From Pseudobdellovibrionaceae bacterium (GTDB lineage Bacteria > Bdellovibrionota > Bdellovibrionia > Bdellovibrionales > Bdellovibrionaceae), in contig JADJYV010000013.1 of the NCBI GenBank assembly GCA_016719575.1, positions 1 to 64,000 of the forward strand: 64,000 bases of DNA, in the 5' to 3' direction. Both the position numbers and the translations under genes were made by a program. Positions 8,818-16,869 of the stretch are shown here, in pieces; positions within the stretch are counted from its first letter, which is position 1, and every line of letters starts with the position of its first letter. The notes beneath the pieces were generated by a model. It was not told the DNA's origin. It saw nothing but the letters and a program-made list of their open reading frames with translations, and searched no databases.

Positions 8818-11488
8818 ATGGTAAATGAAGTATTACGCAAAATATTTGGTACGAAGCACGATCGTGAAATGAAGAGAATCCGACCTGTCGTGGACAAGAT
8901 CAATTCTCTCGAACCTCAGATGCAGGGTCTAAGTGATGAGCAGCTTAAGGCAAAGACTCCTGAATTTCAAAATCGTTTAAAAAATGGTGAAACAGTCGCC
9001 GACATTCTGCCGGAGGCCTTTGCGGTATGCCGTGAAGCTTCGAAGCGTGTTTTAGGGATGCGGCATTACGATGTGCAGTTGATCGGTGGAATCGTTCTAA
9101 ATCGTGGAGCCATCTCAGAGATGAGAACGGGTGAAGGTAAGACTTTAGTTGCCACACTTCCGGTTTATTTAAACGCGCTCACAGGTAAAGGTGTTCACGT
9201 TGTGACGGTAAACGACTACTTGGCTCGCCGTGATGCCGAGTGGATGGGGCGCTTGTATGGGTGGTTGGGGCTGACAACCGGAATTATTGTTCATGGGCTC
9301 AACGATCCGCAGCGCAAAGAGATGTACCGCTGTGATATTACTTATTGCACGAACAATGAACTGGGCTTCGATTATCTTCGCGATAACATGAAGTTTGATC
9401 TTGAGGACTACGTTCAGCGTGAACTTCACTATGCTATTGTGGATGAGTGCGACTCAATCCTGATTGACGAAGCGAGAACACCGCTTATTATTTCGGGGCC
9501 TGCAGAGGCTTCTACAGACAAATACGTTGCCGTTAATAAGATCGTTCCTCACTTAAAGCGTGATGTTCACTTTTCGATGGAAGAAAAATCAAAAACCGCT
9601 TCTCTCACTGAAGAGGGGAATGCCAAAGTTGAGGAGTTGTTAGGTCTTGAAAATCTTTACGATCCTCGCAACATCGATCTTCTTCATCATGTGTATCAGG
9701 CATTAAAGGCGCACCATCTTTATCGTCTCGATGTAGAGTATATGATCAAAGACGGTGAGGTCGTGATTGTTGACGAATTTACTGGGCGTTTGATGCCGGG
9801 TCGTCGCTGGAGTGATGGCCTACATCAAGCCATAGAGGCTAAAGAGGGCGTTGAAGTTAAAAATGAAAATCAAACCTTGGCGACCATCACCTTTCAGAAC
9901 TACTTCCGTATGTACGACAAGGTTGCTGGAATGACCGGAACTGCGGACACTGAAGCTGTTGAGTTTAAAAAGATTTATAACCTTGAAGTCTCGGTGATTC
10001 CAACGAACAAGCCTATCCAACGTAAAGACCAAGAAGATGTCGTTTACAAGACGGAGAAAGCTAAGTTTAGAGCGATTGCTGCTGACGTCAAAGAACGTTC
10101 GGCAAAAGGTCAGCCAATTCTTGTGGGAACGGTCAGTATCGAAAAGTCTGAAGCTTTGAGCAATGCACTCAAAAAGGAAGGTGTTCGGCACGATGTCTTG
10201 AATGCCAAAGCCCATGAACGCGAGGCTGAAATTGTGGCTCAAGCAGGTCGAAAAGGTGCCGTTACAATTGCGACGAACATGGCAGGCCGTGGAACGGACA
10301 TTGTTCTTGGAGGTAATTCAGAAGTAATGGCCAAAAAAGTCGTTGATGACGAAAATGCTCCAGAGTATGCCGAGGTGCTTGCTAAGTTCAAATCCCAATG
10401 CGACGGAGAGCGTAAGGATGTGGTAGCAGCAGGTGGCCTCTATATTATCGGCACCGAGCGCCACGAGTCTCGCCGTATTGACAATCAACTTCGCGGTCGA
10501 TCTGGACGACAAGGAGACCCAGGTGAATCTCGATTTTATTTGTCTCTCGAAGATGGTTTGATGAGGATTTTCAACGGTGAGCGTATTCAAAAGATCATGA
10601 GCATGTTGAATATTCCTGAGGATGAGCCCATTACTGCAAAAATGGTTACCAATGCTATTGAAGGCGCGCAAAGGAAAGTTGAAGGTCATCACTTCGATGT
10701 GCGTAAGCACTTGTTGGACTATGATGACGTCATGAACAAACAGCGTACTGTTATCTATCGAATGAGGCGTGAAGTTCTCGATGGAAATGACGTTGAACGA
10801 ACTATCTTAGACTTTTTGGGGGATGTGACCTCATCCTTATTAGATACGCATGTTCCAGAGTTGGGCAAAAAAGAACAATGGAATCTTGAGGGCCTTAACA
10901 CCGCCTTGTCTCAGCAGTTTGGCATTCGTCTCGACTTTAAAGACGGTAGCAATTCGGAAGTAATAACTAATGAAGTTAGTAAGACCGTAAAAGATGCTTA
11001 CGAGCGACAAAAAGAAAGCCATGGGACAGTTTTTTACCCAAGTACAAAAAATGGTTCTTTTGCAGTCGATTGATCATCATTGGAAAGAACATCTGCAGGT
11101 GGTCGACAAACTCAAAGAGGGAATTAACCTACGTGGTTATGCATCCAAGGACCCCTTGATCGAATATAAAAAAGAGGCATTTAATGCTTTTGAAAATCTA
11201 AATAATATTATCAAGGCAGATGTTGTTGAAAAGATCATGAAGGTTCAATTGGTGAGTCAGGATCAGAATCCTGAAGATGTGCTTGAAGGTTTGAGGCAAG
11301 AAAGTACTGATTTGAGTGAGCTCGATTACCAAGCGCCAAGCGATTCTGACATTGGATCTATGGATATTGGATCTCAAACGAATGAGAGCGGGACCTCCCC
11401 GCAAAGGCAAAAGATGTCATTTAGCCGTCAACCTGTAGATGATAGTAAGCTCAATCGTGCCGAAAGACGCAAACAAAAGAAAAGGTAA
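8818..11488 (+). CDS. secA: Preprotein translocase ATPase SecA, frame broken once
   Basis: Motor of the Sec secretion pathway. NBD1 shows MRTGEGKT (Walker A), VDECDSILIDEARTPLI (Walker B), AGMTGTA; NBD2 shows ATNMAGRGTDI and IDNQLRGRSGRQGD. The first frame stops at 11073 and the second takes over from 10994 with the helical wing and scaffold (VLLQSIDHHWKEHL, GINLRGYASKDPL). One A too many in the run 11009-11013 explains it: removing it yields AYERQKKAMGQFFTQ and a normal protein of about 889 residues. The C-terminus ends NRAERRKQKKR without the SecB-type zinc site. As secA is essential, a sequencing error is the best explanation. Confidence 0.95.
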
Positions 11489-11491
11489 GCA

Positions 11492-12049
11492 ATGGCTTTG
11501 TGCCCAGTTTGCCAATCTGAAATTGAGATCACTTCGCAGCACCATGGTACGCTTTATACGTGTCCCAGTTGTAACGGAGTTTTTTTTGTCGATTGGGCAG
11601 GAGAGCCTGAAAAATCAATGCCCCAACGGGAGGACGAGGTTCCGTTGGAGCCACTCGACCTTGACGGCGAGGTGGATGCTCCATCCTCAAGTTCCGATTC
11701 GCCAGCAGATTACGATTTTTCTCAAGCACTAGGCGAAGCGCCGGCCTCCGCAAAAGATTCTTTTTTGGAGATTACGGATTTTGGAAATGCGGATGTTACA
11801 CAAGCGGCATTTAACTATACAGTTGTGATAGCGGGTATAGATACAGCGGCGATTTATGAGCAAGTCAAAGAGGCTGTAACAGATTCTAAGTTTGGTTGGA
11901 ATGTAATACAGGTGATGACCCAGATCAAAGGCGGGGTTTTGACATTAACCTCATTGAATGCCGTAAAAGCCAGTATACTTGTACAAAGGGTCAAATATCT
12001 TCCTGTCAAAGTCAGTTGGAGTCAGGATGTTCTTTCAAGTCAAACTTAA
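11492..12049 (+). CDS. Zinc-ribbon protein of unknown function
   Basis: A 185-residue protein starting 4 bases after secA, probably in its operon. An N-terminal zinc ribbon is clear: CPVC at residues 4-7 and CPSC at 24-27, the layout of many short nucleic-acid or protein-interaction fingers. An acidic, serine-rich linker (about 45-85) follows, then a compact domain at about 100-180 with strands NYTVVIAGI, WNVIQVMTQIKGGVLTLTSLN and ILVQRVKYLPVKVSW; the alternating helix (AAIYEQVKEAVTD) suggests an alpha-beta fold that I cannot name. The next gene starts inside its 3' end. Confidence 0.7.
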   Translation: MALCPVCQSEIEITSQHHGTLYTCPSCNGVFFVDWAGEPEKSMPQREDEVPLEPLDLDGEVDAPSSSSDSPADYDFSQALGEAPASAKDSFLEITDFGNADVTQAAFNYTVVIAGIDTAAIYEQVKEAVTDSKFGWNVIQVMTQIKGGVLTLTSLNAVKASILVQRVKYLPVKVSWSQDVLSSQT

Positions 12050-12647
12050 GCCGATCGTAGTTGCTATTTTACTAGGCGTCATTGCACCAACGAAGCTTTT
12101 TGCTAGCGAAAAGCCGCCCGCAAAAGAAGAAAAGAAAGAAGAAGCAGGAGCTGCAGATTCGGGCCGCGAGTCGGGCGTGACAGAGTCTCAAAAAAAGCAG
12201 CTCAATGAGGCGGCCGAGTTGCAGACACATGTCCAAGCTCTTCAAGCAAAGGTAAAAACTAAAGAAGAAAATATTAAAAGGCTAGTTGAAGAAAAAAGCC
12301 GCAGCACCGACGCCGCTAAAATCAAAGAGATTATTCAAGAGATGGTTAAAGAACACCGCGAGATGGGCAAAATGATTGAAGAGTATGAACAAAATCGCAG
12401 CCTTCTTCGTTATCGCTATCCCGAAAAAGGTTATAAGGGCGTTCGTACCTATGAGCGCATGGAAGTAAAACCCCTTGAGCAAATGGAGAGTCAAATAAGT
12501 TTAGAAGCTAAGCTCAAGCGAAATATGAAGACGTTGCAATCGCAGTTCGGAAGCAACACAGACAAAAACGTCAAAAAGAAAAAAAACCCCGAGACTCAAG
12601 GGCATTCTGCTCCGGGATTAACGGAACCTATAGTCATTCAAAAATAG
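12027..12647 (+). CDS. Secreted coiled-coil protein of unknown function
   Basis: About 206 residues from the ATG preceded by GGAGTCAGG; this start overlaps the upstream gene by 23 bases. An N-terminal hydrophobic segment (PIVVAILLGVIAPTKLFAS) is a signal peptide. A charged linker rich in Lys and Glu and a long coiled coil at about residues 55-130 (heptad-like ELQTHVQALQAKVKTKEENI and KEIIQEMVKEHREMGKMIEE) follow. The basic C-terminal part has no known motif. Likely periplasmic, and cotranscribed with secA. No function is proposed. Confidence 0.65.
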   Translation: MFFQVKLKPIVVAILLGVIAPTKLFASEKPPAKEEKKEEAGAADSGRESGVTESQKKQLNEAAELQTHVQALQAKVKTKEENIKRLVEEKSRSTDAAKIKEIIQEMVKEHREMGKMIEEYEQNRSLLRYRYPEKGYKGVRTYERMEVKPLEQMESQISLEAKLKRNMKTLQSQFGSNTDKNVKKKKNPETQGHSAPGLTEPIVIQK

Positions 12648-12649
12648 TT

Positions 12650-13087
12650 TTATTGGATGGGTTTGAAGTCAGGGACATAACGAACCTTGTCCATTCCTCG
12701 CACTTCATTTTCATAATTAGAATAGGCTTTCGGATTGTCATTGTACTTCTTAATGACATCTTCTTCGATAGCCTTGTTGCTAGCTTCATTCTTAGCATCT
12801 ACTTCTGTAGCTGAAGTCTCTGGCCTCCAGGGATCACCGACGTAAACCGCGTTACCGTTTAGGAACTGAACTTCTTTCTCGTAACGAATTCGGTCTTCAT
12901 AAAAAACATAAGTCCATCGGTCTTTTCCATGAAACCGCTGTGTACGCTGGGGGCTGCCCATTTTTGAGAGGACGTCGTCTTTTTCCATACCGGCGGTGAT
13001 GCTTTCGTATTGCTTAAGCATATTCGTCTGACAGGCCACCAAAAAAAGAGTCGAAATCACACATATTTGATTTAAAATAGAGCGCAT
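12650..13087 (-). CDS. Outer-membrane lipoprotein, SmpA/BamE-like
   Basis: A 145-residue lipoprotein: signal peptide with lipobox LVAC, Cys at about residue 19. The mature part contains ITAGMEKDDVLSKMGSPQRT, WTYVFYED and VQFLNGNAVYVGDPWRP, the helix-helix-strands signature of SmpA/OmlA (BamE) domains that bind proteins at the outer membrane. A charged C-terminal extension of about 55 residues is not part of the family. The ATG at 13087 follows AGGGGTGT. It converges with the coiled-coil gene with only two bases between stops. Whether it is the true BamE is not certain. Confidence 0.7.
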   Translation of the reverse strand: MRSILNQICVISTLFLVACQTNMLKQYESITAGMEKDDVLSKMGSPQRTQRFHGKDRWTYVFYEDRIRYEKEVQFLNGNAVYVGDPWRPETSATEVDAKNEASNKAIEEDVIKKYNDNPKAYSNYENEVRGMDKVRYVPDFKPIQ

Positions 13088-13206
13088 AGGACACACCCCT
13101 TTTGATCATTCTACCGTGTTTATAAAAAAAAGAAACCACGCTGTCTTTTGGTAGCGGCTAACGTCTTATTTTGAGACGGAAAGGGAGATCTGAGGTGGTA
13201 AGTTAC

Positions 13207-13273
13207 ATATTCCATATGCAATCATATTGACATATAGAATATCCATATGTAATCATACTGACATATAGAATAT
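13207..13273. repeat. Duplicated 31-bp palindromic element before the ATPase gene
   Basis: Two adjacent 31-base copies (13212-13242 and 13243-13273) differ at two positions. Each is an imperfect palindrome: arms ATATTCCATATG and CATATAGAATAT around a 12-base centre caatcatattga. The second copy uses AATATCCATATG and CATATAGAATAT. The centres carry TTGACA or CTGACA. The array ends 18 bases before the ATPase start, so it fits a double operator over the promoter. Confidence 0.8.
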
Positions 13274-13291
13274 GTAAGATGCGAGGCCTCT

Positions 13292-14422
13292 TTGAATAAG
13301 AGACAGTTTTGGATAGATCAAATTGAGAGCCTTTGGCTTGAGAAAAATATTATTTGGCTTAAGGGCGTTAGGCGATCAGGCAAAACGACTGTCTGCAAAT
13401 CGCTTAAAAATGTCGAATACTTCGATTGCGAGTTGCCAAGGGTTCGGTTGCTTTTAGAAGATCCAGAGGTGTTTTTTCAAAACACACAATCGAATCGAAT
13501 TATTTTGGATGAGATTCATCGTTTAAAAAACCCATCAGAGGTATTAAAAATTGCAGCAGATCATTTTTCCAACTTAAAAATTATCGCGACAGGTTCATCG
13601 ACCTTAGGTGCACATAAAAAGTTTAAAGACTCGTTGACTGATAGAAAACGCGAGCTATGGTTGACGCCAATAAACTTCAAGGATTTTAAAGCGTTTGATC
13701 ACCTTGAACTAGAAGATAGACTGTTTAAAGGGGGTTTCCCGGCAGTTTGTAATCAATCTAAATTTGATGAAAATTATTTTTCAGACTGGATTGATTCGTA
13801 TTGGGCAAAAGATATTCAAGAACAGTTTTCAATTCGCAAAAGAGATAGCTTTATAAAATTTTTTGAACTTTTATGTCTTCAAAGCGGCGGTATGTTCGAG
13901 GCCAAATCATTCTCATCGCCTTGCGCGGTTTCTCATAACACCATTAATTCATTTTTAGACGTCCTCGAGTTGACATGTATCGCGATTAAACTCCGGCCTT
14001 TTTTTAAAAATAAAAGCAAAGAGATTATCTCGGCGCCTAAGGTCTATTTTTTTGATACAGGTTTTATAAGCTATTTTAGCGGAGCACAAAAAATGATTCC
14101 TGAACAGAGCGGCAACTTTTTTGAGCACTTCGTTTTGAATGAATTTATAAGCCAGCTTAAAGTGAGTGAAATCTATTATTGGCGAGACAAAGCCCAACAC
14201 GAAGTGGACTTCATAATAAAAAAGCGAGGCAAGTCGCCAGTGGCGGTTGAAGTGAAATACAGCTATAAAAATTTTGATGTTAAAAACATAAAACGATTCA
14301 GGAAAATTCACACCGAGGGACTTAACTACGTCGTTTCACAAGACGTTGTAAAACCCTTTACTAAGAAATATGATGAGACGGAAGTTCGTTTTATTAATGT
14401 GTCGAATCTCGATCAAATTTAG
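13292..14422 (+). CDS. AAA+ ATPase with C-terminal DUF4143 domain
   Basis: A 376-residue protein of the AAA_14/DUF4143 type. Walker A is GVRRSGKTT at residues 25-33, Walker B is IILDEIHRL at about 70-78, followed by a sensor-like IIATGSST. The C-terminal half shows the nuclease-like DUF4143 features: YFFDTGFISYFSG, EHFVLNEFISQL, YYWRDKAQHEVDFIIKK and VAVEVKYSYKNFD, where DFI..K and EVKY form a PD-(D/E)xK pattern. The role of this widespread family is unknown; many copies are mobile or in toxin-antitoxin-like settings. It starts TTG with GAGG upstream and lies behind a duplicated palindrome. It stands alone. Confidence 0.85.
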   Translation: MNKRQFWIDQIESLWLEKNIIWLKGVRRSGKTTVCKSLKNVEYFDCELPRVRLLLEDPEVFFQNTQSNRIILDEIHRLKNPSEVLKIAADHFSNLKIIATGSSTLGAHKKFKDSLTDRKRELWLTPINFKDFKAFDHLELEDRLFKGGFPAVCNQSKFDENYFSDWIDSYWAKDIQEQFSIRKRDSFIKFFELLCLQSGGMFEAKSFSSPCAVSHNTINSFLDVLELTCIAIKLRPFFKNKSKEIISAPKVYFFDTGFISYFSGAQKMIPEQSGNFFEHFVLNEFISQLKVSEIYYWRDKAQHEVDFIIKKRGKSPVAVEVKYSYKNFDVKNIKRFRKIHTEGLNYVVSQDVVKPFTKKYDETEVRFINVSNLDQI

Positions 14423-14449
14423 ATTAGGTCGGCAGTTCATGTAGAGAAA

Positions 14450-15268
14450 TCAAAACGCTCTCCAGTATGAGCTATCCCTTAGAGCTTGAGAAAAATCTTC
14501 TTTAAATTTTTCCAGGCTATGCTTTTTCGTTGGCCAAACCTCATCTGCAATTTTTAAAGCGAGGTCAAAATGACCAGTATAACTTAGTTCCATCATGAAA
14601 TTTAAAAAATCATATGGCAAGTGGGCTTTCTCTTCTGTCTCAAATGCCGTTTTAATTTTATTTTTGACGGCTTGTATTTTTCGCTTAGAAGGTGCGGGCT
14701 TTTTCATAAGCTGAGTGGCTAACTCGTAGCGATCTTTCTGAAATTTTAATACAACCCGGCCGCCCGGTGAATATGCGAAAGGTGCGAATTGATAGTCTAT
14801 GGCTCCGTCCCAAAATTCAATTTCAGGAAACCCATCACGATCAAGATCGACCAGGCGAACAGATGAGCTGTTTGCTTCGATGGTGGCAAGCTTTTTAAGC
14901 TTTTTTCCCAATTCAAATATGTGTAAGAAGTGACAACAATGCGCGCCTCCAGTCCAGTTGGATACTACAAGATTCGAGATTCCATTCCCTGTAATATTGT
15001 GTCCTGAGTAGAGGTCGCGGCCCTCCAGAGTCTCATCAAAGTTATTTCCAAAATAATAATGGCTGCCCAACTCCGTTTCTTCAAAAGCCTTGTCCCGTCC
15101 CTTTTTAATTACAAGCTTTGCTAGGCCACTTTGAAAATTCTGAGAAAGTTCAACCCTGTATGGCCCGAACTGTTTTTTTTCAAACTTTCCTTCTAAGCCA
15201 AAGGAAAAAATTGGAAGTATAGAAAAAAACAGTATCGAAAATAGATATTTCTGACTAAGAATTTTCAC
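14450..15268 (-). CDS. Secreted protein with EF-like calcium loop, unknown function
   Basis: A 272-residue protein with signal peptide MKILSQKYLFSILFFSILPIFSFG. The middle shows GNGISNLVVSNWTGGAHCCHFLHIFEL and VRLVDLDRDGFPEIEFWD; the DLDRDGFPE loop is typical of FG-GAP/VCBS-like repeats that bind calcium, and the paired Cys could be a metal site or disulfide. The C-terminus is helical, with tetratricopeptide-like character (FLNFMMELSYTGHFDLALKI). It overlaps the upstream transglycosylase gene by 14 bases, so both are expressed together. I know no named family. Probably periplasmic. Confidence 0.65.
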   Translation of the reverse strand: MKILSQKYLFSILFFSILPIFSFGLEGKFEKKQFGPYRVELSQNFQSGLAKLVIKKGRDKAFEETELGSHYYFGNNFDETLEGRDLYSGHNITGNGISNLVVSNWTGGAHCCHFLHIFELGKKLKKLATIEANSSSVRLVDLDRDGFPEIEFWDGAIDYQFAPFAYSPGGRVVLKFQKDRYELATQLMKKPAPSKRKIQAVKNKIKTAFETEEKAHLPYDFLNFMMELSYTGHFDLALKIADEVWPTKKHSLEKFKEDFSQALRDSSYWRAF

Positions 15269-16010
15269 ATTTCACCAGCTTATCGAGGTATTTTTGGAAT
15301 ATCTTCTTTTGTTTGGCAGCCTCAGGATCTCCGGGCTTGCTTTTCAGTTTACCTTTGTAGTTCATTACGGCCTCTTCCCAAGAAGCTTCTTTGTCTAAAG
15401 ATGAAGATGCGAGTTTTTGCTTCTGAAATAACCAGCGAATTCCTGCGCAAATATTTGTGTTGGGATCATTCAAATCATCTTTTGTGATGGTTAAAAGGTG
15501 GTCCCGTAGCTCGCCGCCCTCATCTCCTAAGGTCTTTCGCGTTGAATTTAAAATTTGCATAAGGCCACGAGCGCTGTTCGAATTTTTCTTGTTCGCCAGC
15601 ATATCTCGATTAAACCCTGATTCGGAAGCGATAAGTGCCTTTACAATATTAGGATCTAGCGGAACATTGGGATTAATAACCTCATTCCAGTATCTAGTCC
15701 ATCCGGCGATAAGATCATCGAATTTGTTTCCATTTTTTTTAAAACCCAAGTCACTAGGGCAGGGTTTAGGCTTAAGATTTTTAAATGATTGTTGAGCAAT
15801 TTCCGAAATTTCATCCGGGTAAAGCTGATCCTTACCCGTTGGGTTTTTCGCGCAGTGACCTCGTCTTGTGGTAAGAGACCCAGCCGGATGTTGCTTACTT
15901 GGTGGTATACGCATGGGGTGAGTTGAAACCCAATGCTTGCCTGCAGGGCAAAGCCGCCATCGGTGTGGTTCGATAGGCGGCGCCTTAGTGGAGGAGTTTT
16001 TTTTCGCCAT
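15255..16010 (-). CDS. Lytic transglycosylase-like (SLT) protein
   Basis: A 251-residue protein; residues about 130-190 carry the lysozyme-like SLT domain: IVKALIASESGFN, with the catalytic Glu in ASES, then SARGLMQILNSTRKTLGD and NDPNTNICAGIRWLFQKQ. The reaction would be non-hydrolytic cleavage of peptidoglycan. It lacks an obvious signal peptide; instead the first 60 residues are rich in Pro, His and Arg with CPAGKHWVSTHPMRIPPS, reminiscent of leaderless or contact-delivered proteins. Its 3' end overlaps the secreted protein gene. In a predator it could act on prey or own wall; this is inference only. Confidence 0.75.
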   Translation of the reverse strand: MAKKNSSTKAPPIEPHRWRLCPAGKHWVSTHPMRIPPSKQHPAGSLTTRRGHCAKNPTGKDQLYPDEISEIAQQSFKNLKPKPCPSDLGFKKNGNKFDDLIAGWTRYWNEVINPNVPLDPNIVKALIASESGFNRDMLANKKNSNSARGLMQILNSTRKTLGDEGGELRDHLLTITKDDLNDPNTNICAGIRWLFQKQKLASSSLDKEASWEEAVMNYKGKLKSKPGDPEAAKQKKIFQKYLDKLVKCENS

Positions 16011-16085
16011 GATGTTGAATGGTATGTTGTTTAAATATGAAATTCAAGTAGGCTTATGTACGTCGGCAAAATAATTCCACAGCAT

Positions 16086-16137
16086 TTACGGAGTCCGCTC
16101 CACTAGCTTGTGTTTCAGAATCTTGCCACTATCCCCC
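16086..16137 (-). pseudogene. Last codons of a lost acyl-CoA ligase gene
   Basis: The minus strand reads GDSGKILKHKLVERTP and a stop, clearly related to the end (GDSGKILKRKLLEQAPL) of the intact AMP-forming ligase 0.8 kb away. Only about 17 codons remain. The frame then runs directly into prolyl oligopeptidase sequence, so a deletion or rearrangement joined them. Confidence 0.75.
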
Positions 16138-16862
16138 GTTCTAAGAGCCTTGTCTATGATGGAACAAATCCGACATTGCTTTATGGTTATGGGGGCTTTG
16201 CAATATCTCGTACGCCTTTTTACGACGGAATTCTAGGAAGTGCATGGTTAGCAAAAGGTGGAGTTTATGTGATGGCAAATATTCGCGGTGGCGGAGAGTT
16301 TGGGCCACAGTGGCACAAGGCTGCGGTGAAAGAAAATAAACAAAAATCTTATGATGATTTTATTGCTATCGCAGAAGATCTTATTAACCGCAGAATAACT
16401 TCGCCCAGACATTTGGGCATCCAAGGCGGCAGCAACGGTGGCCTTCTTGTCGGAGCCGTGGTCGTGCAAAGACCCGAATTGTTTAATGCCGTTCTTTGTT
16501 CGGTGCCTCTTTTGGATATGATTCGATATACAAAGCTCCCACCGGGGGCAAGCTGGGCTGATGAGTATGGCGACCCTGAAGATCCTAAGTTTAGAGATGT
16601 TATCATGAAATATTCTCCATATCAGAATATTTCAATAGAAAAAAAATACCCGAAACTCTTTATTAAGACGACACAGGCAGATGATCGAGTTCATCCTGGC
16701 CACGCTAGAAAGATGGTCGCTCGCATGAAAGAGTTCGGACACGATATTATATACTTTGAAGCTACCGATGGAGGCCATGGTGTCGGAGGGGTGAGTCTAC
16801 AAGATCAAGCGCGCATCACAGCGTATTCGTATATATACCTGTATCAGCAGCTCATGAAATAG
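16110..16862 (+). pseudogene. Truncated prolyl oligopeptidase, catalytic domain only
   Basis: Only the C-terminal peptidase domain of an S9A prolyl oligopeptidase is left (250 of about 690 residues). It keeps LLYGYGGFAIS, the nucleophile GGSNGG, the acid in QADDRVHPGHARK and the His in DGGHG. Homology begins near 16139 with SKSLVYDGTNPT; the first ten codons (MFQNLATIPR) are antisense to the ligase remnant. The beta-propeller is missing, no ribosome-binding site is seen and the putative start is GTG, so I treat it as a remnant. The triad is intact, so a surviving activity cannot be ruled out. It converges with the ligase gene. Confidence 0.8.
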
Positions 16863-16869
16863 TGAGCTA

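Noticed and set aside
8945..10710. Minus-strand open frames inside secA
   Set aside because: Antisense to a conserved gene; codon usage and lack of ribosome sites indicate shadows.
10994..11073. Programmed ribosomal frameshift in secA
   Set aside because: No known secA uses it; the shift is at a five-A run and similar single-base breaks occur in four neighbouring genes, so sequence error is simpler.
13212..13273. CRISPR array
   Set aside because: Only two adjacent copies, no spacer between them, and no cas gene; repeat is palindromic, fitting an operator.
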